DNA of 64,000 nt from Neisseria musculi (GTDB taxonomy: Bacteria; Pseudomonadota; Gammaproteobacteria; Burkholderiales; Neisseriaceae): the NCBI RefSeq assembly GCF_014297595.2, contig NZ_CP060414.2, positions 496,001-560,000 on the forward strand. Direction: 5' to 3'. The stretch's first letter is position 1; every line of letters starts with the position of its first letter. This document shows, one piece after another, positions 1 through 10,292 of this stretch. The notes below the pieces were generated by a model. The model saw nothing but the letters and a program-made list of their open reading frames with translations. It did not search any database and was not told the origin of the DNA. Position numbers and translations under genes: made by a program.

Positions 1-335
1 CGGCCGGCGGAATATTCTTTTAGAAAATAGGTAAATACGTTGTTTTTGTATTGGGCGGCAAAATTGATGATGTCGATGTCGATATTGAGAATGTCGGCAA
101 CGGCAACGGCATCGAGCGAATCCTGCTTGATGCTGCAATATTCATCGTTGTCATCGTCTTCCCAGTTTTGCATAAACACGCCGCGCACATGATGCCCCTG
201 CTGTTTGAGCAGGGCGGCGGTTACGGAGGAATCAACGCCGCCGGACAGGCCGACCGTGATGTTTGCGGGGAGGTTGGTGTGCATGGCGCGGAATATTGGG
301 TGGTGCAGGGGTTGCAAAAATGTTGATTTTAGCAT
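1..335 (-). CDS. mnmA: tRNA 2-thiouridylase MnmA (5' part, cut by window edge)
   Basis: N-terminal ~110 residues of MnmA, which thiolates U34 of tRNA-Lys/Glu/Gln. The ATP-pyrophosphatase P-loop SGGVDSS is visible, followed by [17 protein letters not shown], which is characteristic of the family. The catalytic cysteines lie beyond the window edge. The start is uncertain: ATG at 335 gives an 17-residue extension, while ATG at 284 ([16 protein letters not shown]) matches the usual length of neisserial MnmA better. Neither has a clear ribosome binding site. Identity is secure. Confidence 0.9.
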   Translation of the reverse strand, partial: MLKSTFLQPLHHPIFRAMHTNLPANITVGLSGGVDSSVTAALLKQQGHHVRGVFMQNWEDDDNDEYCSIKQDSLDAVAVADILNIDIDIINFAAQYKNNVFTYFLKEYSAG

Positions 336-360
336 TTTTAAGGAAAGGGCGGAAAGGATA

Positions 361-390
361 AGGCCGTCTGAAAACCTGTTCAGACGGCCT
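361..390. terminator. DUS inverted-pair hairpin
   Basis: AGGCCGTCTGAA and its reverse complement separated by a few bases form a stable stem between mnmA and the DUF3108 gene. In Neisseria such pairs serve both as uptake signals and as terminators; here it would end the DUF3108 transcript. Confidence 0.75.
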
Positions 391-402
391 GCGGCGGCGG
401 GA

Positions 403-1068
403 TTATTGCGGGCGCACTTCTTTGCCGTTGATTTTGATGCGCGTTAATTGCAGGTCGTAGGTTTTGCCGTCGTCGGTGTAGCTGATTTGGGCGGGAACGT
501 TGCCCAGTTCGGGGGCGAAGGCATAGTTGATGATGCTGTCGCCGCGCTTGAGGCGGTATTTGTTGATGGCGGTGGTGCCGTTGCCGATTTTATATCTGCC
601 GCTGCCGGCATGGTTGAGGCCGCCGACAGGGTAGATTTTTTTGCCGTTGGTAATGGTGAGGCCGGCGGGCAGTTTGCCGTTGCCGGCGGCAAGCTGCCAG
701 GCAAGGGTGAACAGATCCATGACGGGGCCTGAAACGGCTTCGGTTTTTTGTTCGCCCGCTTTGCCGTAGCTGACTTTGCCGCCGCCGAATTTGGCTTCGG
801 CATAGGTTTTTCCGCCGCGCACGTCTTTATAGTAAGACGGAATCAGGCGCGCGCCCGAAATGGTGCCGCCCGATTCGAAGCGTATGCTGTAGAGCGGCAC
901 TTTGATGTTTGACACCACTTTGTAGCGGTTGCCGCTGCGGGTGAAGGTCATGGTGGTGGGGATGCCGTAGCTGCCCGAATACTGCAATTCGGCCGACTGC
1001 GGCAGCGGGGCGGCCTGTGTGTGGGCGGCCAATGCGAGGGCCAATACGGTTATGCCGGATTTTTTCAT
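403..1068 (-). CDS. DUF3108 domain periplasmic protein
   Basis: 221 residues. A short signal peptide ([19 protein letters not shown]) is followed by a mostly beta-rich DUF3108 region, with motifs such as [17 protein letters not shown] near the start and a conserved tail ([21 protein letters not shown]). The function of DUF3108 is not established; members are exported proteins of proteobacteria. It lies 27 bp downstream of purN on the same strand, so the two are probably co-transcribed. The stop lies just before the DUS hairpin at 361-390. Confidence 0.8.
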   Translation of the reverse strand: MKKSGITVLALALAAHTQAAPLPQSAELQYSGSYGIPTTMTFTRSGNRYKVVSNIKVPLYSIRFESGGTISGARLIPSYYKDVRGGKTYAEAKFGGGKVSYGKAGEQKTEAVSGPVMDLFTLAWQLAAGNGKLPAGLTITNGKKIYPVGGLNHAGSGRYKIGNGTTAINKYRLKRGDSIINYAFAPELGNVPAQISYTDDGKTYDLQLTRIKINGKEVRPQ

Positions 1069-1095
1069 AAGGTTTCCTTTCTCGGGCGGCTGTAT

Positions 1096-1722
1096 TCAGG
1101 CCAGCAGGCGGGCATCGAGTTGCGCTCCGGTGTTGCGGATAACGCGGCTGCCCGATATTTTCAGACGGCCGCCAACAAAATCGGCCACGGCCTGCGGGAG
1201 AATCAGGTGCTCGGCTTCCAACACCCGCGCGGCAAGTGTGTCGGCGGTGTCGTGGTCGGACACCGGCACCGCGCCCTGTGCGATGATGGGGCCGCAATCC
1301 AGCTCGGGGGTAACGAAATGCACGGTGCAGCCTGCGATGCGGCAGCCTGCGTCGATGGCGCGCCGGTGGGTGTGCAGGCCGGTGAAGGCGGGCAGCAGCG
1401 AGGGGTGGATGTTGATCAGGCGGCCTTCGTAATGCCGGCAGAACTCGGGCGTGAGTATGCGCATAAAACCTGCCAACACCACCAAATCGGGTTGGTAGGC
1501 ATCGATTTTCCGCATCATGGCTTCATCAAACGCCAGGCGGCTGTCGAAATTTTTATGGCTTAGGCTGTCGGTTGCGATATTGCGCTGCGCCGCCCATGCC
1601 AAACCGGCGGCGGTTTCGTTGTTGCTCAACACGGCGGCGATGCGGGCGTTGGGAATCTGCGCTTTTACAACGGCCTGCATATTGCTGCCCCTGCCGGAAA
1701 TCAGGATAACGATGTTTTTCAT
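1096..1722 (-). CDS. purN: phosphoribosylglycinamide formyltransferase PurN
   Basis: 208 residues, the normal length. PurN transfers a formyl group from 10-formyl-THF to GAR in purine synthesis (cytosol). The N-terminal GAR/phosphate loop SGRGSNMQAV and the catalytic stretch NIHPSLLPAFTGLHTH, followed by GCTVHFVTPELDCGP, carry the expected Asn-His-Asp active-site residues. It is first in a probable two-gene unit with the DUF3108 gene. A DUS (TTTCAGACGGCC) sits directly upstream of the start. Identity is secure. Confidence 0.96.
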   Translation of the reverse strand: MKNIVILISGRGSNMQAVVKAQIPNARIAAVLSNNETAAGLAWAAQRNIATDSLSHKNFDSRLAFDEAMMRKIDAYQPDLVVLAGFMRILTPEFCRHYEGRLINIHPSLLPAFTGLHTHRRAIDAGCRIAGCTVHFVTPELDCGPIIAQGAVPVSDHDTADTLAARVLEAEHLILPQAVADFVGGRLKISGSRVIRNTGAQLDARLLA

Positions 1723-2446
1723 GTTTCAGACGGCCTTTTATTGAAATGGGTCGGATAAAGATGGTGCCGCTGCGGCACACGGGCAAGCGGTTTAACGGCG
1801 TTTAAAACGGGATTATTGTAGCAAATGTGGGCAAAGGGGGCGATACCGTTGCGGCCGCGCCGGTTTCGGAAACCGCATGATGAAAGGGCTTGGGTGTTTT
1901 GCGACAATTTCAGACGGCCGAGGCGGGTTTTGCCAAGTTTTAAGCCGTCTGAAACGGCAGGCCGGCCTTGACGCTGTTTTTGCCAATCGTGAACAACGGG
2001 AAATGCAGCGGGTTGGGTGCGGCGCAGAACGGCGGAGTTGCTTTCAGCCCGTATATCGGGAACTTGGTTCAAATTTGCCATGAGAAGTGTCGGTACATTT
2101 ACCGGCAATAACGATGGCCGGATATTTCAGACGGCCTGAATGAATTTTGCAAGGGCATCAGGTTTTTCTGCCATGTTCCGCTGTTTTTCCGGCATCTTGC
2201 GGCATGTTATGCCGCGCTGTATCCCATGCTTTAATTGCAATGCTAATCCGCCCATCTGCAAAGATAAACCCAACAGTAAACACACCCTATAGCAGATATT
2301 CAGCCAACCGGAATGCTGTTTCATCCTGCCTGCCCCAGGACGTTGCGCTGTTGCTGCGCCGCCGTATTGCCTGCGCGTTGCCCGCATCTCGGGCGCGGCA
2401 TGGTGTAAAGGTTTGAGCGGCAGATAAGGGTAAAGGCTTGGCCGCA
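1723..2446. other. intergenic region without a supported gene
   Basis: About 720 bp between purN and ubiJ. It holds several single and inverted uptake sequences (around 1909-1952 and 2127-2138). Open frames here have no ribosome binding site, no recognisable domain and neisserial DUS translated inside them, so no gene is called. Confidence 0.6.
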
Positions 2447-3016
2447 TCAACCCTTGCTTTGTGCCTCCAGTTTTGCCAGCCGCGCTTCGAAGCGGGCGGT
2501 GTCGTCGCGCAGGGCGTCGATTTCACGCGCCCACGCCGACAGAGCGTGCCTGTCTGCCACGGGGGCTTCCGGCTCTTTGGCGAAGTCGCTGAGTTGCTCG
2601 AGTATGCTCAGGCCGATCTGTTTGACTGTGCGGGCGGCTTTTTCGGTGCGCACGGCGATACTGCCCGCCGCCGCATCACCGAGCAGGCGGCTTAAATCAT
2701 CGTTGGCATGGTAGCGCAGGCCGCCGATAAGCGGCAGCAGGGCGGTGCCCAAGCCGGTGTCGCCGCTGATCGACACGTCGCCCACACCGGGCGTTTGCCC
2801 TTGCAGCACTTTTTCCACCGCACCGGGGAGAAAGCGGATTTCGGTGTCGGCCGCATCCGGGGTGTATTCCAAAAAGCCCTCTGCGTTAAACGTGCCGCGA
2901 ATCTGCATTCCGGCGGCGTGCAGGCTGAGGGTTTGGCCCGCAAAGCCGCCCAAGAGGGCTTGGGTTTCGCGGTTTTGCCGGATTAAGTGGTTGATCACGG
3001 GAAGTAGGGCGCTCAT
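2447..3016 (-). CDS. ubiJ: UbiJ-like ubiquinone biosynthesis accessory factor (SCP2 domain)
   Basis: 189 residues. The N-terminal two thirds match an SCP2-type lipid-binding domain: a MSALLPVINHLIRQN helix, then strands ending in GDVSISGDTGLGTALLPLI. A C-terminal coiled-coil helix follows (EIDALRDDTARFEARLAKLEAQ), the layout of UbiJ. UbiJ binds ubiquinone intermediates and supports the soluble Ubi complex. It stands alone here rather than beside ubiE/ubiB as in E. coli. The call rests on domain architecture. Confidence 0.8.
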   Translation of the reverse strand: MSALLPVINHLIRQNRETQALLGGFAGQTLSLHAAGMQIRGTFNAEGFLEYTPDAADTEIRFLPGAVEKVLQGQTPGVGDVSISGDTGLGTALLPLIGGLRYHANDDLSRLLGDAAAGSIAVRTEKAARTVKQIGLSILEQLSDFAKEPEAPVADRHALSAWAREIDALRDDTARFEARLAKLEAQSKG

Positions 3017-3690
3017 GCGGAATGTTCTTTCTGACAGGGTAACAGGCCGTCTGAAAACGGTCGTGGTTTTACAGCGGGTTGGGTTAAAAGGATGGGGCAG
3101 CGGTTGCGGGCGGCGCCGTTATGGCGGGCATATCGCGATGGGTGCTGCTCCCGTTTGTGCCGGCGTGGCGGGAGGCGGGCGTGGCCTGCCTGATAATCCA
3201 TGCCGGATATGGTGCAGCCGGCGTGTGTATTTTTTCAGACGGACTTGGGCCGCAGCAACAGGCAGTATATAGCCGATATGCGTTTTCCGATACCGGGCAG
3301 GCAGGTTTCGGGCGGTGGAACGGGTTGAATGCAGGCACGGGGCGGTTTTCTGTTTCCCCGCGCTCCGATGCCGTGCAGGAACCAAACGGGCGGTGTTTGG
3401 GCCGTCCGACTGAGAAAACGTCTTTCATCACGCCAACCGTGCGGCAGCAATCTGCACAACATCAGATTCGCTGCAATCCGGTTGCGGATATGTCAAATTT
3501 TCAATCTGTATCATTTGTTTAACCCATGCGGCATGGATTGGCAAATTGTTCACAGCCTGCGCGGGCTTTGCTAAAATTGCGCCGCCCGGTAATCGAATCC
3601 TGCCGCTCAGGCCGTCTGAAAAGTAAACAGCCACCTGCTGTTCAGACGGCCTCGGCCGTTTTTTCTGCACACAATCAAGCAAGGTTTTTT
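3017..3690. other. intergenic region with DUS hairpin, no supported gene
   Basis: About 670 bp upstream of both ubiJ and the oxidoreductase. It contains an uptake-sequence inverted pair at 3609-3652 and scattered half-DUS. Frames here are short and overlap one another on both strands, with no recognisable product. Confidence 0.55.
3609..3652. terminator. DUS inverted-pair hairpin
   Basis: AGGCCGTCTGAA and TTCAGACGGCCT with a 20-nt loop, about 40 bp upstream of the oxidoreductase start. It may act as a terminator or simply as an uptake signal. Confidence 0.6.
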
Positions 3691-5556
3691 ATGAAACACA
3701 AAATTTCCCGCCGCAGATTTATCGGCGGCTCCGCTGCCGTTACTTCCACCCTGATGCTCGGCAGCTGTGAAAGAATCTACCGCATTCTTTCTCCCGAATC
3801 TGCGTCAATAACAAACCGCGTGGTGAATGCCGCCTATTATCCGCCCGCCCTGACCGGCCTGCGCGGCGATTCTGAAGGCGTTCAGGCCGCTGCCCACAGC
3901 ATTGCGCTGCAGGGCAAAACCTACACCCTGCCGGGCAAAGCTGAGGAATACTACGATTTGGTGGTGGTGGGGGGCGGCATCAGCGGGCTGGCCGCCGCCT
4001 ATCTTTATCAGAAACAGCGCCCCGAAGCCAAAATTCTGATTATCGACAACCACGATGATTTCGGCGGCCATGCCCAACGCAACGAATTTACCGTTGGCGG
4101 CCGCCTCTTGATTTCTTATGCGGGCAGCGAATCCATCGATTCGCCCAAATCGGAATATTCCGAAGAATCGCTGGCATTGCTCAAAGATTTGGGCATCGAC
4201 TACACCAAATTCGAAACCTATTTCCACCAAGATCTCTATCAGAAAAAGCGCGGGCTGAAAGAGGGGGTGTTTTTCAACCAAGCCTCTTTCGGCCGCGATG
4301 CGGTAGTGGTCGGGCTGCCGCAGGCAGGTGAAGAAAGTGCGGCAGAAATTATTGCCCGATTTCCGCTTGATGAAACCGACAAAGCCGCACTCGCCAAGCT
4401 CTACACCAACCCTGCCGACTATTTCAAAGGCCGCAGCAAACGCAAAAGGGCAGAGGCCGCCGCTGAAACCAGCTATTACGATTTTCTGAAAAATGATGTC
4501 AAACTGCCCGAAAACGCATTGAAATATCTGAAAAACCTCAGCTCCGAATATTGGGGGCACGCTATCAATGCCGTTTCGGTGCAGGAAGCCCTGGAGGCCG
4601 GCTATCCCGGGGTACAGAATCTGGGGCTCGAAGCCGAAGAGGGCGAAGAAGAGCCCTATATTTATCATTTTCCCGACGGTAACGCTTCCATCGCCCGCAT
4701 ATTGGTGCGCAAACTGATTCCCGGCATTGCCCCCGGCAACACGATGGAAGATATTGTGTTGGCCAAATTCGACTACAGCCGGCTCGATGTGCCTGCAAAC
4801 AACATCAGAATCCGGCTCAACAGCACCGTGCTGCGGCTGGAAAACAATAGTGAAGGCGTGGCCGCAGCCTATATGCCCAAAGGCGGTGTTCTCAAACAGA
4901 TACAGGCCGCCCGGGCCGTTTTTGCCGGCCACAGCGCACTGGCCGCCCGCATTATCCCGCAAATGCCCGAAGCCCAAAAAACAGCCGCCAAAACCAATGT
5001 GAAAGTGCCGATGATCTACGGCAAAGTGGCGGTAAAAAATTCATACGCATTCCAAAAGCTCGGCGTATATTCGCTCTATGCGCCCGATGCGCCCTATTGC
5101 CTGGTGAGTCTGGACGACCCCGTCAGCATGGGCGGCTATAGTGCCCCGCAAACCGCAAACGAACCGGTCGTTATCCATATGGTGCAGATTGCCACCGGCT
5201 TTAACGGCAAAAACGCAAGGGAAATGTATCGCCACGGCCGCCGCCGCTTGGCCGGAAAAAATTATGAAGCACTCGAAAAAGAAATGCTCGACCAATTGCG
5301 CAGCATTTATACCGCCGCAGGCGAGAATCTCGATGAAGTGCTGGCCGGCGTTACCCTCAACCGCTGGGCGCACGGCTACAGCTATGAGCAGGCAGAGCTT
5401 TACGATTCAGACCGGGCGGCCGAAAAAGCCACCGAAACCATGCAGCAAAAAATCGGCAACATCTTCATCGGCGGCTCCGATTCTGCCTGGATGCCGTATG
5501 TGCACGGCGCCATCGACCAGGCCTACCGTGCCGTTAAGGAAGCCTTGGAGGCCTGA
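3691..5556 (+). CDS. Tat-exported FAD-dependent amine oxidoreductase, spermidine-dehydrogenase-like
   Basis: 621 residues from ATG 3691; longer upstream frames run through the DUS hairpin and are unlikely to be translated. The N-terminus carries a twin-arginine signal (SRRRFIGG) and a possible lipobox (MLGSC), so the product is probably exported and perhaps lipidated. A dinucleotide-binding fold follows at residues ~88-130 (VVVGGGISGLAAAYLY ... IIDNHDDFGGHAQRNEF). The C-terminal region has NRWAHGYSY and GGSDSAWMPYVHGAIDQAYRA, which resemble the FAD-binding end of spermidine dehydrogenase (SpdH) proteins. It is monocistronic between two DUS hairpins. The substrate is an inference. Confidence 0.8.
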   Translation: MKHKISRRRFIGGSAAVTSTLMLGSCERIYRILSPESASITNRVVNAAYYPPALTGLRGDSEGVQAAAHSIALQGKTYTLPGKAEEYYDLVVVGGGISGLAAAYLYQKQRPEAKILIIDNHDDFGGHAQRNEFTVGGRLLISYAGSESIDSPKSEYSEESLALLKDLGIDYTKFETYFHQDLYQKKRGLKEGVFFNQASFGRDAVVVGLPQAGEESAAEIIARFPLDETDKAALAKLYTNPADYFKGRSKRKRAEAAAETSYYDFLKNDVKLPENALKYLKNLSSEYWGHAINAVSVQEALEAGYPGVQNLGLEAEEGEEEPYIYHFPDGNASIARILVRKLIPGIAPGNTMEDIVLAKFDYSRLDVPANNIRIRLNSTVLRLENNSEGVAAAYMPKGGVLKQIQAARAVFAGHSALAARIIPQMPEAQKTAAKTNVKVPMIYGKVAVKNSYAFQKLGVYSLYAPDAPYCLVSLDDPVSMGGYSAPQTANEPVVIHMVQIATGFNGKNAREMYRHGRRRLAGKNYEALEKEMLDQLRSIYTAAGENLDEVLAGVTLNRWAHGYSYEQAELYDSDRAAEKATETMQQKIGNIFIGGSDSAWMPYVHGAIDQAYRAVKEALEA

Positions 5557-5653
5557 GTGCCGCTGCGCGGCCGTGAAGGCAGGCTGAATACCGATTGTGC
5601 ATGCTTCTACGGTGCGCAGCATCGGCCGGCATGATAATATTATGCTTTCAAAC

Positions 5654-5698
5654 AGGCCGTCTGAAAGCCTTAGCGCACCCCGGGTTTTCAGACGGCCT
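5654..5698. terminator. DUS inverted-pair hairpin
   Basis: Inverted uptake sequences with a ~21-nt loop, placed between the oxidoreductase stop and the maeB start. Likely terminator of the former. Confidence 0.65.
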
Positions 5699-5721
5699 CC
5701 CCAGCCCAGTCAGGATATATT

Positions 5722-8001
5722 ATGGACGAATTAATCAAAGAAGCCGCCCTTCATTTTCACGAATACCCCAATCCGGGCAAAATCCAAGTTGCCCCCACCA
5801 AGCCGCTGGCCACCCAATATGATTTGTCGCTTGCCTACTCTCCGGGCGTGGCCGCGCCCTGTATGGAAATCTACAACGACCCGCTCGCTTCCTACAAATA
5901 CACCGCCCGGGGCAATCTCGTGGCCGTGATTTCCAACGGCACTGCCGTTTTGGGCTTGGGCAACATCGGCGCGCTGGCCGGCAAGCCCGTGATGGAAGGC
6001 AAGGGCGTATTGTTTAAAAAATTCGCCGGTATCGATGTGTTCGACATCGAAGTAAACGAAACCGACCCGGACAAACTGGTTGACATCATCGCTTCGCTGG
6101 AGCCGACTTTCGGCGGCATCAATCTTGAAGACATCAAAGCCCCCGAGTGTTTCTATGTTGAGAAAAAACTGCGCGAACGCTGCAATATCCCCGTGTTTCA
6201 CGATGACCAGCACGGCACCGCCATCATCACTGCCGCTGCCGTATTGAACGCCCTGCGCGTTACGGGCAAAAAAATCGAAGAAGTTTCCTTAGTGTGTTCC
6301 GGCGCGGGGGCGGCCGCGATTGCCTGCCTGGATTTACTGGTGGCACTCGGTATGAAACGTGAAAACATCACCGTGTGCGATTCGAAAGGCGTGATTTTTG
6401 CCACCCGCGAAGACCGCAGCCGCATGGATGAAAGCAAAATCCGTTATGCCGTTCAAGACAACGGCCAGCGCGTGCTTGCCGATGCGGTGCAGGGTAAAGA
6501 CATTTTTCTCGGCCTCTCCGGCCCCAATGTTTTGAGTGCCGATATGCTCAAAACCATGAACGAAAACCCCATCGTGTTTGCGCTGGCCAACCCCACCCCC
6601 GAGATTTGGCCGCCTGAAGCCAGAGAAGCCCGCCCCGATGTGATTATCGGCACCGGCCGTTCCGACTTCCCCAACCAAGTCAACAACGTATTGTGTTTTC
6701 CTTTCATTTTCCGTGGCGCGCTTGATGTGGGCGCTACCGCCATCAATGAAGAAATGAAGCTCGCCTGCGTGCACGCCATTGCCGATTTGGCCATGGCCGA
6801 ATCCAGCGCTGAAGTGGCCGGTGCCTACGGCGATGCCGATCTGACCTTCGGCCCGGAATACCTGATACCCAAACCTTTCGACCCGCGCCTGATTGCCAAA
6901 ATCGCTCCGGCCGTGGCACAGGCCGCAATGGATTCCGGTGTGGCTACCCGCCCGATTTCCGATATGGAAGCCTATATCGAGAAACTCACCCAGTTTGTAT
7001 ATAAAACCAGCCTGTTTATGCGCCCGGTGTTTAACCAGGCGCGCAAACAAATCAAGCGCATTGTGCTTACCGAAGGCGAAGACGAGCGCATTCTGCACGC
7101 AGCCCAGCAGGTTGTATCGCAGAAACTGGCGTTTCCGATTTTGGTGGGGCACCGTCAAACCATTGAAGAGCGCATCCAGTCGCAAGGCTTGACGATTCAG
7201 CCGGGCAAAGATTTCGAGCTTGTAGATATCATTGAAAACCCGTATTTCGAAGAAAGCTGGAAAGAATACTACCAACTGCGCAAACGCCGGGGTGTTACCG
7301 AAGAAATGGCACGCCGCCGTATGCGCGCCAACAGCACCCTTATCGGCGCATTGATGGTCCGTCTCGGCCACGCAGACGGGATGCTTTGCGGCACCATGGG
7401 CCGTTTTTACGACCACTTCGGTATTTTTGAAGAAGTGATCGGCTACAACAACCCCGAAAAGCACGCTTGTGCCATGAACGCGCTGATTTCCAACAAAGGC
7501 AACTTCTTCATCACCGACACCTACATCAACGAAGACCCCGATGCAGAGCAACTGGCCAAAGGCACTTTGATGTGCGCCAACGAAATGAAACGCTTCGGCA
7601 TCAAGCCCAAAGTCGCACTGGTTTCCAATTCCAATTACGGTTCCCGCCACGATAAAGATGCCGTTAAAATGCAGCGTGCACTTGAGCTGGTCCGCCAAGC
7701 CGATCCCGAATTGGAAATAGACGGTGAAATGCAGGCCGATGTGGCAATGGATGAAGAAATGCGCAAGAGCATCTTCCCGGAAACCACACTCACCGGCTCG
7801 GCCAACCTGCTGGTGATGCCTAACGTGGAAGCGGCCAACATCAGCTACAACCTGCTGCGCGTGAGTGCCACCAACGGCATCACAGTCGGCCCGATTCTGA
7901 TGGGCATGAACAAACCGGTAAATATCGTTACACCGATTTCCACCGTGCGCCGTATCGTCAATATGATTGCGCTGACCGCCGTGGATGCCCAACGCCAATA
8001 A
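5722..8001 (+). CDS. maeB: NADP-dependent malic enzyme MaeB with phosphotransacetylase-like domain
   Basis: 759 residues, the full length of the MaeB type. The malic domain comes first (residues ~1-430): [16 protein letters not shown], the Tyr/Lys region [19 protein letters not shown], the metal-binding FHDDQHGTA and the nucleotide motif [16 protein letters not shown]-like domain follows (~435-759: [16 protein letters not shown] ... [13 protein letters not shown]); in this family it is regulatory, binding acetyl-CoA rather than catalysing transfer. It converts malate to pyruvate and CO2 in the cytosol, making NADPH. A DUS terminator follows directly. Confidence 0.95.
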   Translation: MDELIKEAALHFHEYPNPGKIQVAPTKPLATQYDLSLAYSPGVAAPCMEIYNDPLASYKYTARGNLVAVISNGTAVLGLGNIGALAGKPVMEGKGVLFKKFAGIDVFDIEVNETDPDKLVDIIASLEPTFGGINLEDIKAPECFYVEKKLRERCNIPVFHDDQHGTAIITAAAVLNALRVTGKKIEEVSLVCSGAGAAAIACLDLLVALGMKRENITVCDSKGVIFATREDRSRMDESKIRYAVQDNGQRVLADAVQGKDIFLGLSGPNVLSADMLKTMNENPIVFALANPTPEIWPPEAREARPDVIIGTGRSDFPNQVNNVLCFPFIFRGALDVGATAINEEMKLACVHAIADLAMAESSAEVAGAYGDADLTFGPEYLIPKPFDPRLIAKIAPAVAQAAMDSGVATRPISDMEAYIEKLTQFVYKTSLFMRPVFNQARKQIKRIVLTEGEDERILHAAQQVVSQKLAFPILVGHRQTIEERIQSQGLTIQPGKDFELVDIIENPYFEESWKEYYQLRKRRGVTEEMARRRMRANSTLIGALMVRLGHADGMLCGTMGRFYDHFGIFEEVIGYNNPEKHACAMNALISNKGNFFITDTYINEDPDAEQLAKGTLMCANEMKRFGIKPKVALVSNSNYGSRHDKDAVKMQRALELVRQADPELEIDGEMQADVAMDEEMRKSIFPETTLTGSANLLVMPNVEAANISYNLLRVSATNGITVGPILMGMNKPVNIVTPISTVRRIVNMIALTAVDAQRQ

Positions 8002-8021
8002 AACCGCCGCAATTGAATCAA

Positions 8022-8050
8022 AGGCCGTCTGAAAAATTTTCAGACGGCCT
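8022..8050. terminator. DUS inverted-pair terminator of maeB
   Basis: Perfect inverted uptake pair with a 5-nt loop followed by a T-rich run, 21 bp after the maeB stop. Confidence 0.85.
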
Positions 8051-8065
8051 CTTTTAAATATAGCG

Positions 8066-8185
8066 GCCCCACTTTATTTTCGGCGCAAAGCAGCAGACAG
8101 TATAGAACCGATTCTGCTGCCGCTTTGGTGACTTGCAAAACCGTTCTCTTTGAGCTAAGGCGCTAAAGTGGATTTGCTATAGTTG
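8066..8185. repeat. degenerate neisserial intergenic repeat (copy 1)
   Basis: The segment runs GCAGACAGTATAGAACCGATT ... TTCTCTTTGAGCTAAGG. It resembles an intergenic repeat I recall from Neisseria genomes, which contains the same phrases (CAGACAGTACAGATAGTACGG and CTTTGAGCTAAGG). Related but more decayed copies occur near 15,780-15,890 and 27,036-27,140. Each copy lies beside insertion-sequence debris. Confidence 0.5.
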
Positions 8186-8196
8186 TTTTTATTTAG

Positions 8197-8640
8197 GGGG
8201 CTGTTCTAGATAACCGGGGTTATTAACAAACATTTAAAACAACCCTTATGAAGAAAGCCGTTTAATTCGGCATAAGCAACACAAGCCGGTTGAATTGTTT
8301 GTTGTCGGCCTAACCGCTAGAGCAGCAACAGAATTAACAGGTTTCATAGAGATACTGCTTACTGCTTTCACCGTTTACGTTTGTTGATTTATCAAAACAT
8401 CCCATATTTGGGAATGTTTGATGATGAAATCGAAGCAGACGAAAGCATTTTGATGGCAGTAGAAAAAGCAAACGGGATTAGTGGGAGAGGGAAAACCCAA
8501 TCTCTAGACTGTTAAAGTGAAACGGTAGGGCTTATACTGCAGCCGTTCGGATACCGAAACGCTTACCTTACAGCCGATTATCCGAAAGCAGGGTGGGCAT
8601 GGCAGTGTTGCTATATGTTGGAAAGATTGGATGGTTTAGC
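8197..8640 (+). mobile_element. degenerate IS1595-type element remnant (A)
   Basis: It begins with GGGGCTGTTCTAGATAACC, nearly the terminal repeat of the intact element at 9573-10292. Translating across several frameshifts and stops recovers KQHKPVELFVVGLTARAATEL and CFHRLRLLIYQNIPYLGMFDDEIEADES, matching the N-terminal half of that element's transposase. Similarity fades after ~8600 and no right end is visible. Non-functional. Confidence 0.7.
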
Positions 8641-8858
8641 ACTTTTTATGCTAAACAGTTTTATTTTTTACTGAAATGTAAGTATTCTCAAGAATGACAT
8701 GGCTTTGTTATGTTTTTCGACATTCTTGGTACTCCTCAAAAATCCCAAAATGGGTCTTCAAGCGAAAAACGAAAAGTATAAAAAAACGCTGGGATTTTCT
8801 ACAATATGCGGATTATTAAAAAAGTTATGGTGTATTGAATGTTAACGGATTTAATCAT

Positions 8859-9326
8859 GGAGCTTAGAAAGCAATATCACCAAATATTAAAAATATTGAT
8901 AAACTTTTGGTTCGGATCTGACCAATTCAGACACAGCCAAGCCGGTAGAAATCAATATTAGAAGCATCAACAGCCTGTACTTGGAATTGCATCAGCACTT
9001 GGTTCATGAACATTGCCGGCAGACATTTTTGGGCGGTGTCATAGAGTTTTTCGGTGCCAAGCGCGGATATGGCTTTGCAAAATATTTTAAGAGTGCACCG
9101 TGGCGATAATGAGTTTGCCCGCAATACACAGTATATCAACAGAACCGAATCTTTTCGGGGCTATGTCGAGCATTGCTTGGCGCGATTTAATTTACCGAAG
9201 CATAGGTTTTACCTGTATTTGGAAGAAACAGGATTCTGTTTCAAGTATAAGGCATGATGATTTGTATAAGTGCTGTTGAAGATTCTGGGGAAAAATCTTT
9301 TAAAATGAATTTTGATGCCTAAACCT
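8859..9326 (+). mobile_element. degenerate IS1016-type element remnant (B)
   Basis: The left end GGAGCTTAGAAAG and right end CCTAAACCT match the terminal repeats of the copy at 26270-26920 (GGGCTTAG...). Across frameshifts it encodes LTNSDTAKPVEINIRSINS ... FGAKRGYG, then DNEFARNTQYINRTESFRGY. These align to the start and C-terminal third of the same transposase. The middle is deleted. No target duplication is recognisable. Confidence 0.65.
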
Positions 9327-9572
9327 CTCGCTTGATATATCTTTAGGAGCTATCCTAAATAACCAAGAAAATTCGAATTCAGTTTAGAATAATCCCCATG
9401 AGAAAAAGCCGTTTAAGCCACTACAGACCAAACAAACCCGTCAGTCAAGCTGTTTGCAGCAGGCGTTACAGCACGAGCAGTTGCCGAGCCGGTTGGTGTA
9501 AACAAAAACACTGCCGCCTATTATTTTCATCTCTGCGATTACTTAGCTTCCACAACAGCCCGCATTTAGAAA

Positions 9573-10292
9573 GGGGCTGTCCTAGATAACTAGAATAAAT
9601 CCTGCTTTACTAATTGTTTTAAAATAGAAATTTGAAATTTTATCTCACTGTTGTTAAAACGCCATTCACACTCTTTCAAATACAGTTCAAAATGCTCTTT
9701 GGGAATGCCGTTAAACTTGCGTAAATGGCGTTTTGCTTGGTTCCAAAAGTTCTCAATTCCGTTAATGTGATTTTGTCGCTCAGCAAAATGTGTGCTGTGA
9801 TTGATCCGAAAATGTGAAAATTCGCTCACATCAAGAACGTCATAACTTTTGTAACAATCGGTATAAACAATGCTGTCAGGCTTCACTTGCTCGCGGATAA
9901 TTGGCAATAAAGTCGCAGTTTGTGTATTGGGTACGGCAACGGTGTAAACCTTACCATTACGCTTCAAAAGCCCGAATACAGCCACTTTGCCGGCCGCACC
10001 GCGACCACGTTTGCCTTTGCGTTGTCCGCCAAAATAGCTTTCATCAACTTCTACTTCACCATCAAGCATTTCCAGATGCGGGCTGTTGTGATAGATAAGT
10101 AAGCGCAAACGGTGGAAGTAATAGGCAGCGGTATTTTTATTGACGCTAACTAATTGCGCCGCTGTGCGGGCGGTAACACCTGCAACAAATAGTTCAATCA
10201 GTTTGTTTTGCTTGTACTGACTTAAACGACTTTTTCTCATAGGGATTATTCTAACCTGAAGTTAAATTTCCCTAGTTATCTAGTACAGCCCC
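9573..10292 (-). mobile_element. intact IS1595-family insertion sequence (D), nested
   Basis: 720 bp. The terminal repeats start GGGGCTGTCCTAGATAACTAG on the left and GGGGCTGTACTAGATAACTAG (complement) on the right; they differ at one base. Perfect 8-bp direct repeats TTTAGAAA flank it (9565-9572 and 10293-10300), the duplication size typical of the IS1595 family. It carries one intact transposase gene and inserted into an older relative of itself. Confidence 0.93.
9590..10240 (-). CDS. IS1595-family DDE transposase
   Basis: 216 residues, intact. An N-terminal helix-turn-helix region (TARTAAQLVSVNKNTAAYYF) is followed by the ISXO2-like DDE core: VDESYFGG (first Asp), KVAVFGLLKRNGKVYTV, DSIVYTDCYKSYD (second Asp) and HINGIENFWNQAKRH (catalytic Glu/Asn region). 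It fills most of the 720-bp element and starts 52 bp inside the right terminal repeat. Closely related decayed copies are in 8197-8640 and 9346-10783. Because both ends and the frame are intact, it may still be active. Confidence 0.93.
   Translation of the reverse strand: MRKSRLSQYKQNKLIELFVAGVTARTAAQLVSVNKNTAAYYFHRLRLLIYHNSPHLEMLDGEVEVDESYFGGQRKGKRGRGAAGKVAVFGLLKRNGKVYTVAVPNTQTATLLPIIREQVKPDSIVYTDCYKSYDVLDVSEFSHFRINHSTHFAERQNHINGIENFWNQAKRHLRKFNGIPKEHFELYLKECEWRFNNSEIKFQISILKQLVKQDLF

Noticed and set aside
3526-3690. Upstream extension of the oxidoreductase frame to 3526
   Set aside because: It would run through a DUS hairpin and precede a perfect twin-arginine signal peptide that must be N-terminal.
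3805-4977. Long minus-strand open frame opposite the Tat oxidoreductase
   Set aside because: It is the complement shadow of a clearly conserved gene and has no own motifs or binding site.
6334-7998. 554-codon minus-strand open frame opposite maeB
   Set aside because: Shadow of maeB; rich in His/Gly as expected for antisense reading of GC-rich codons.
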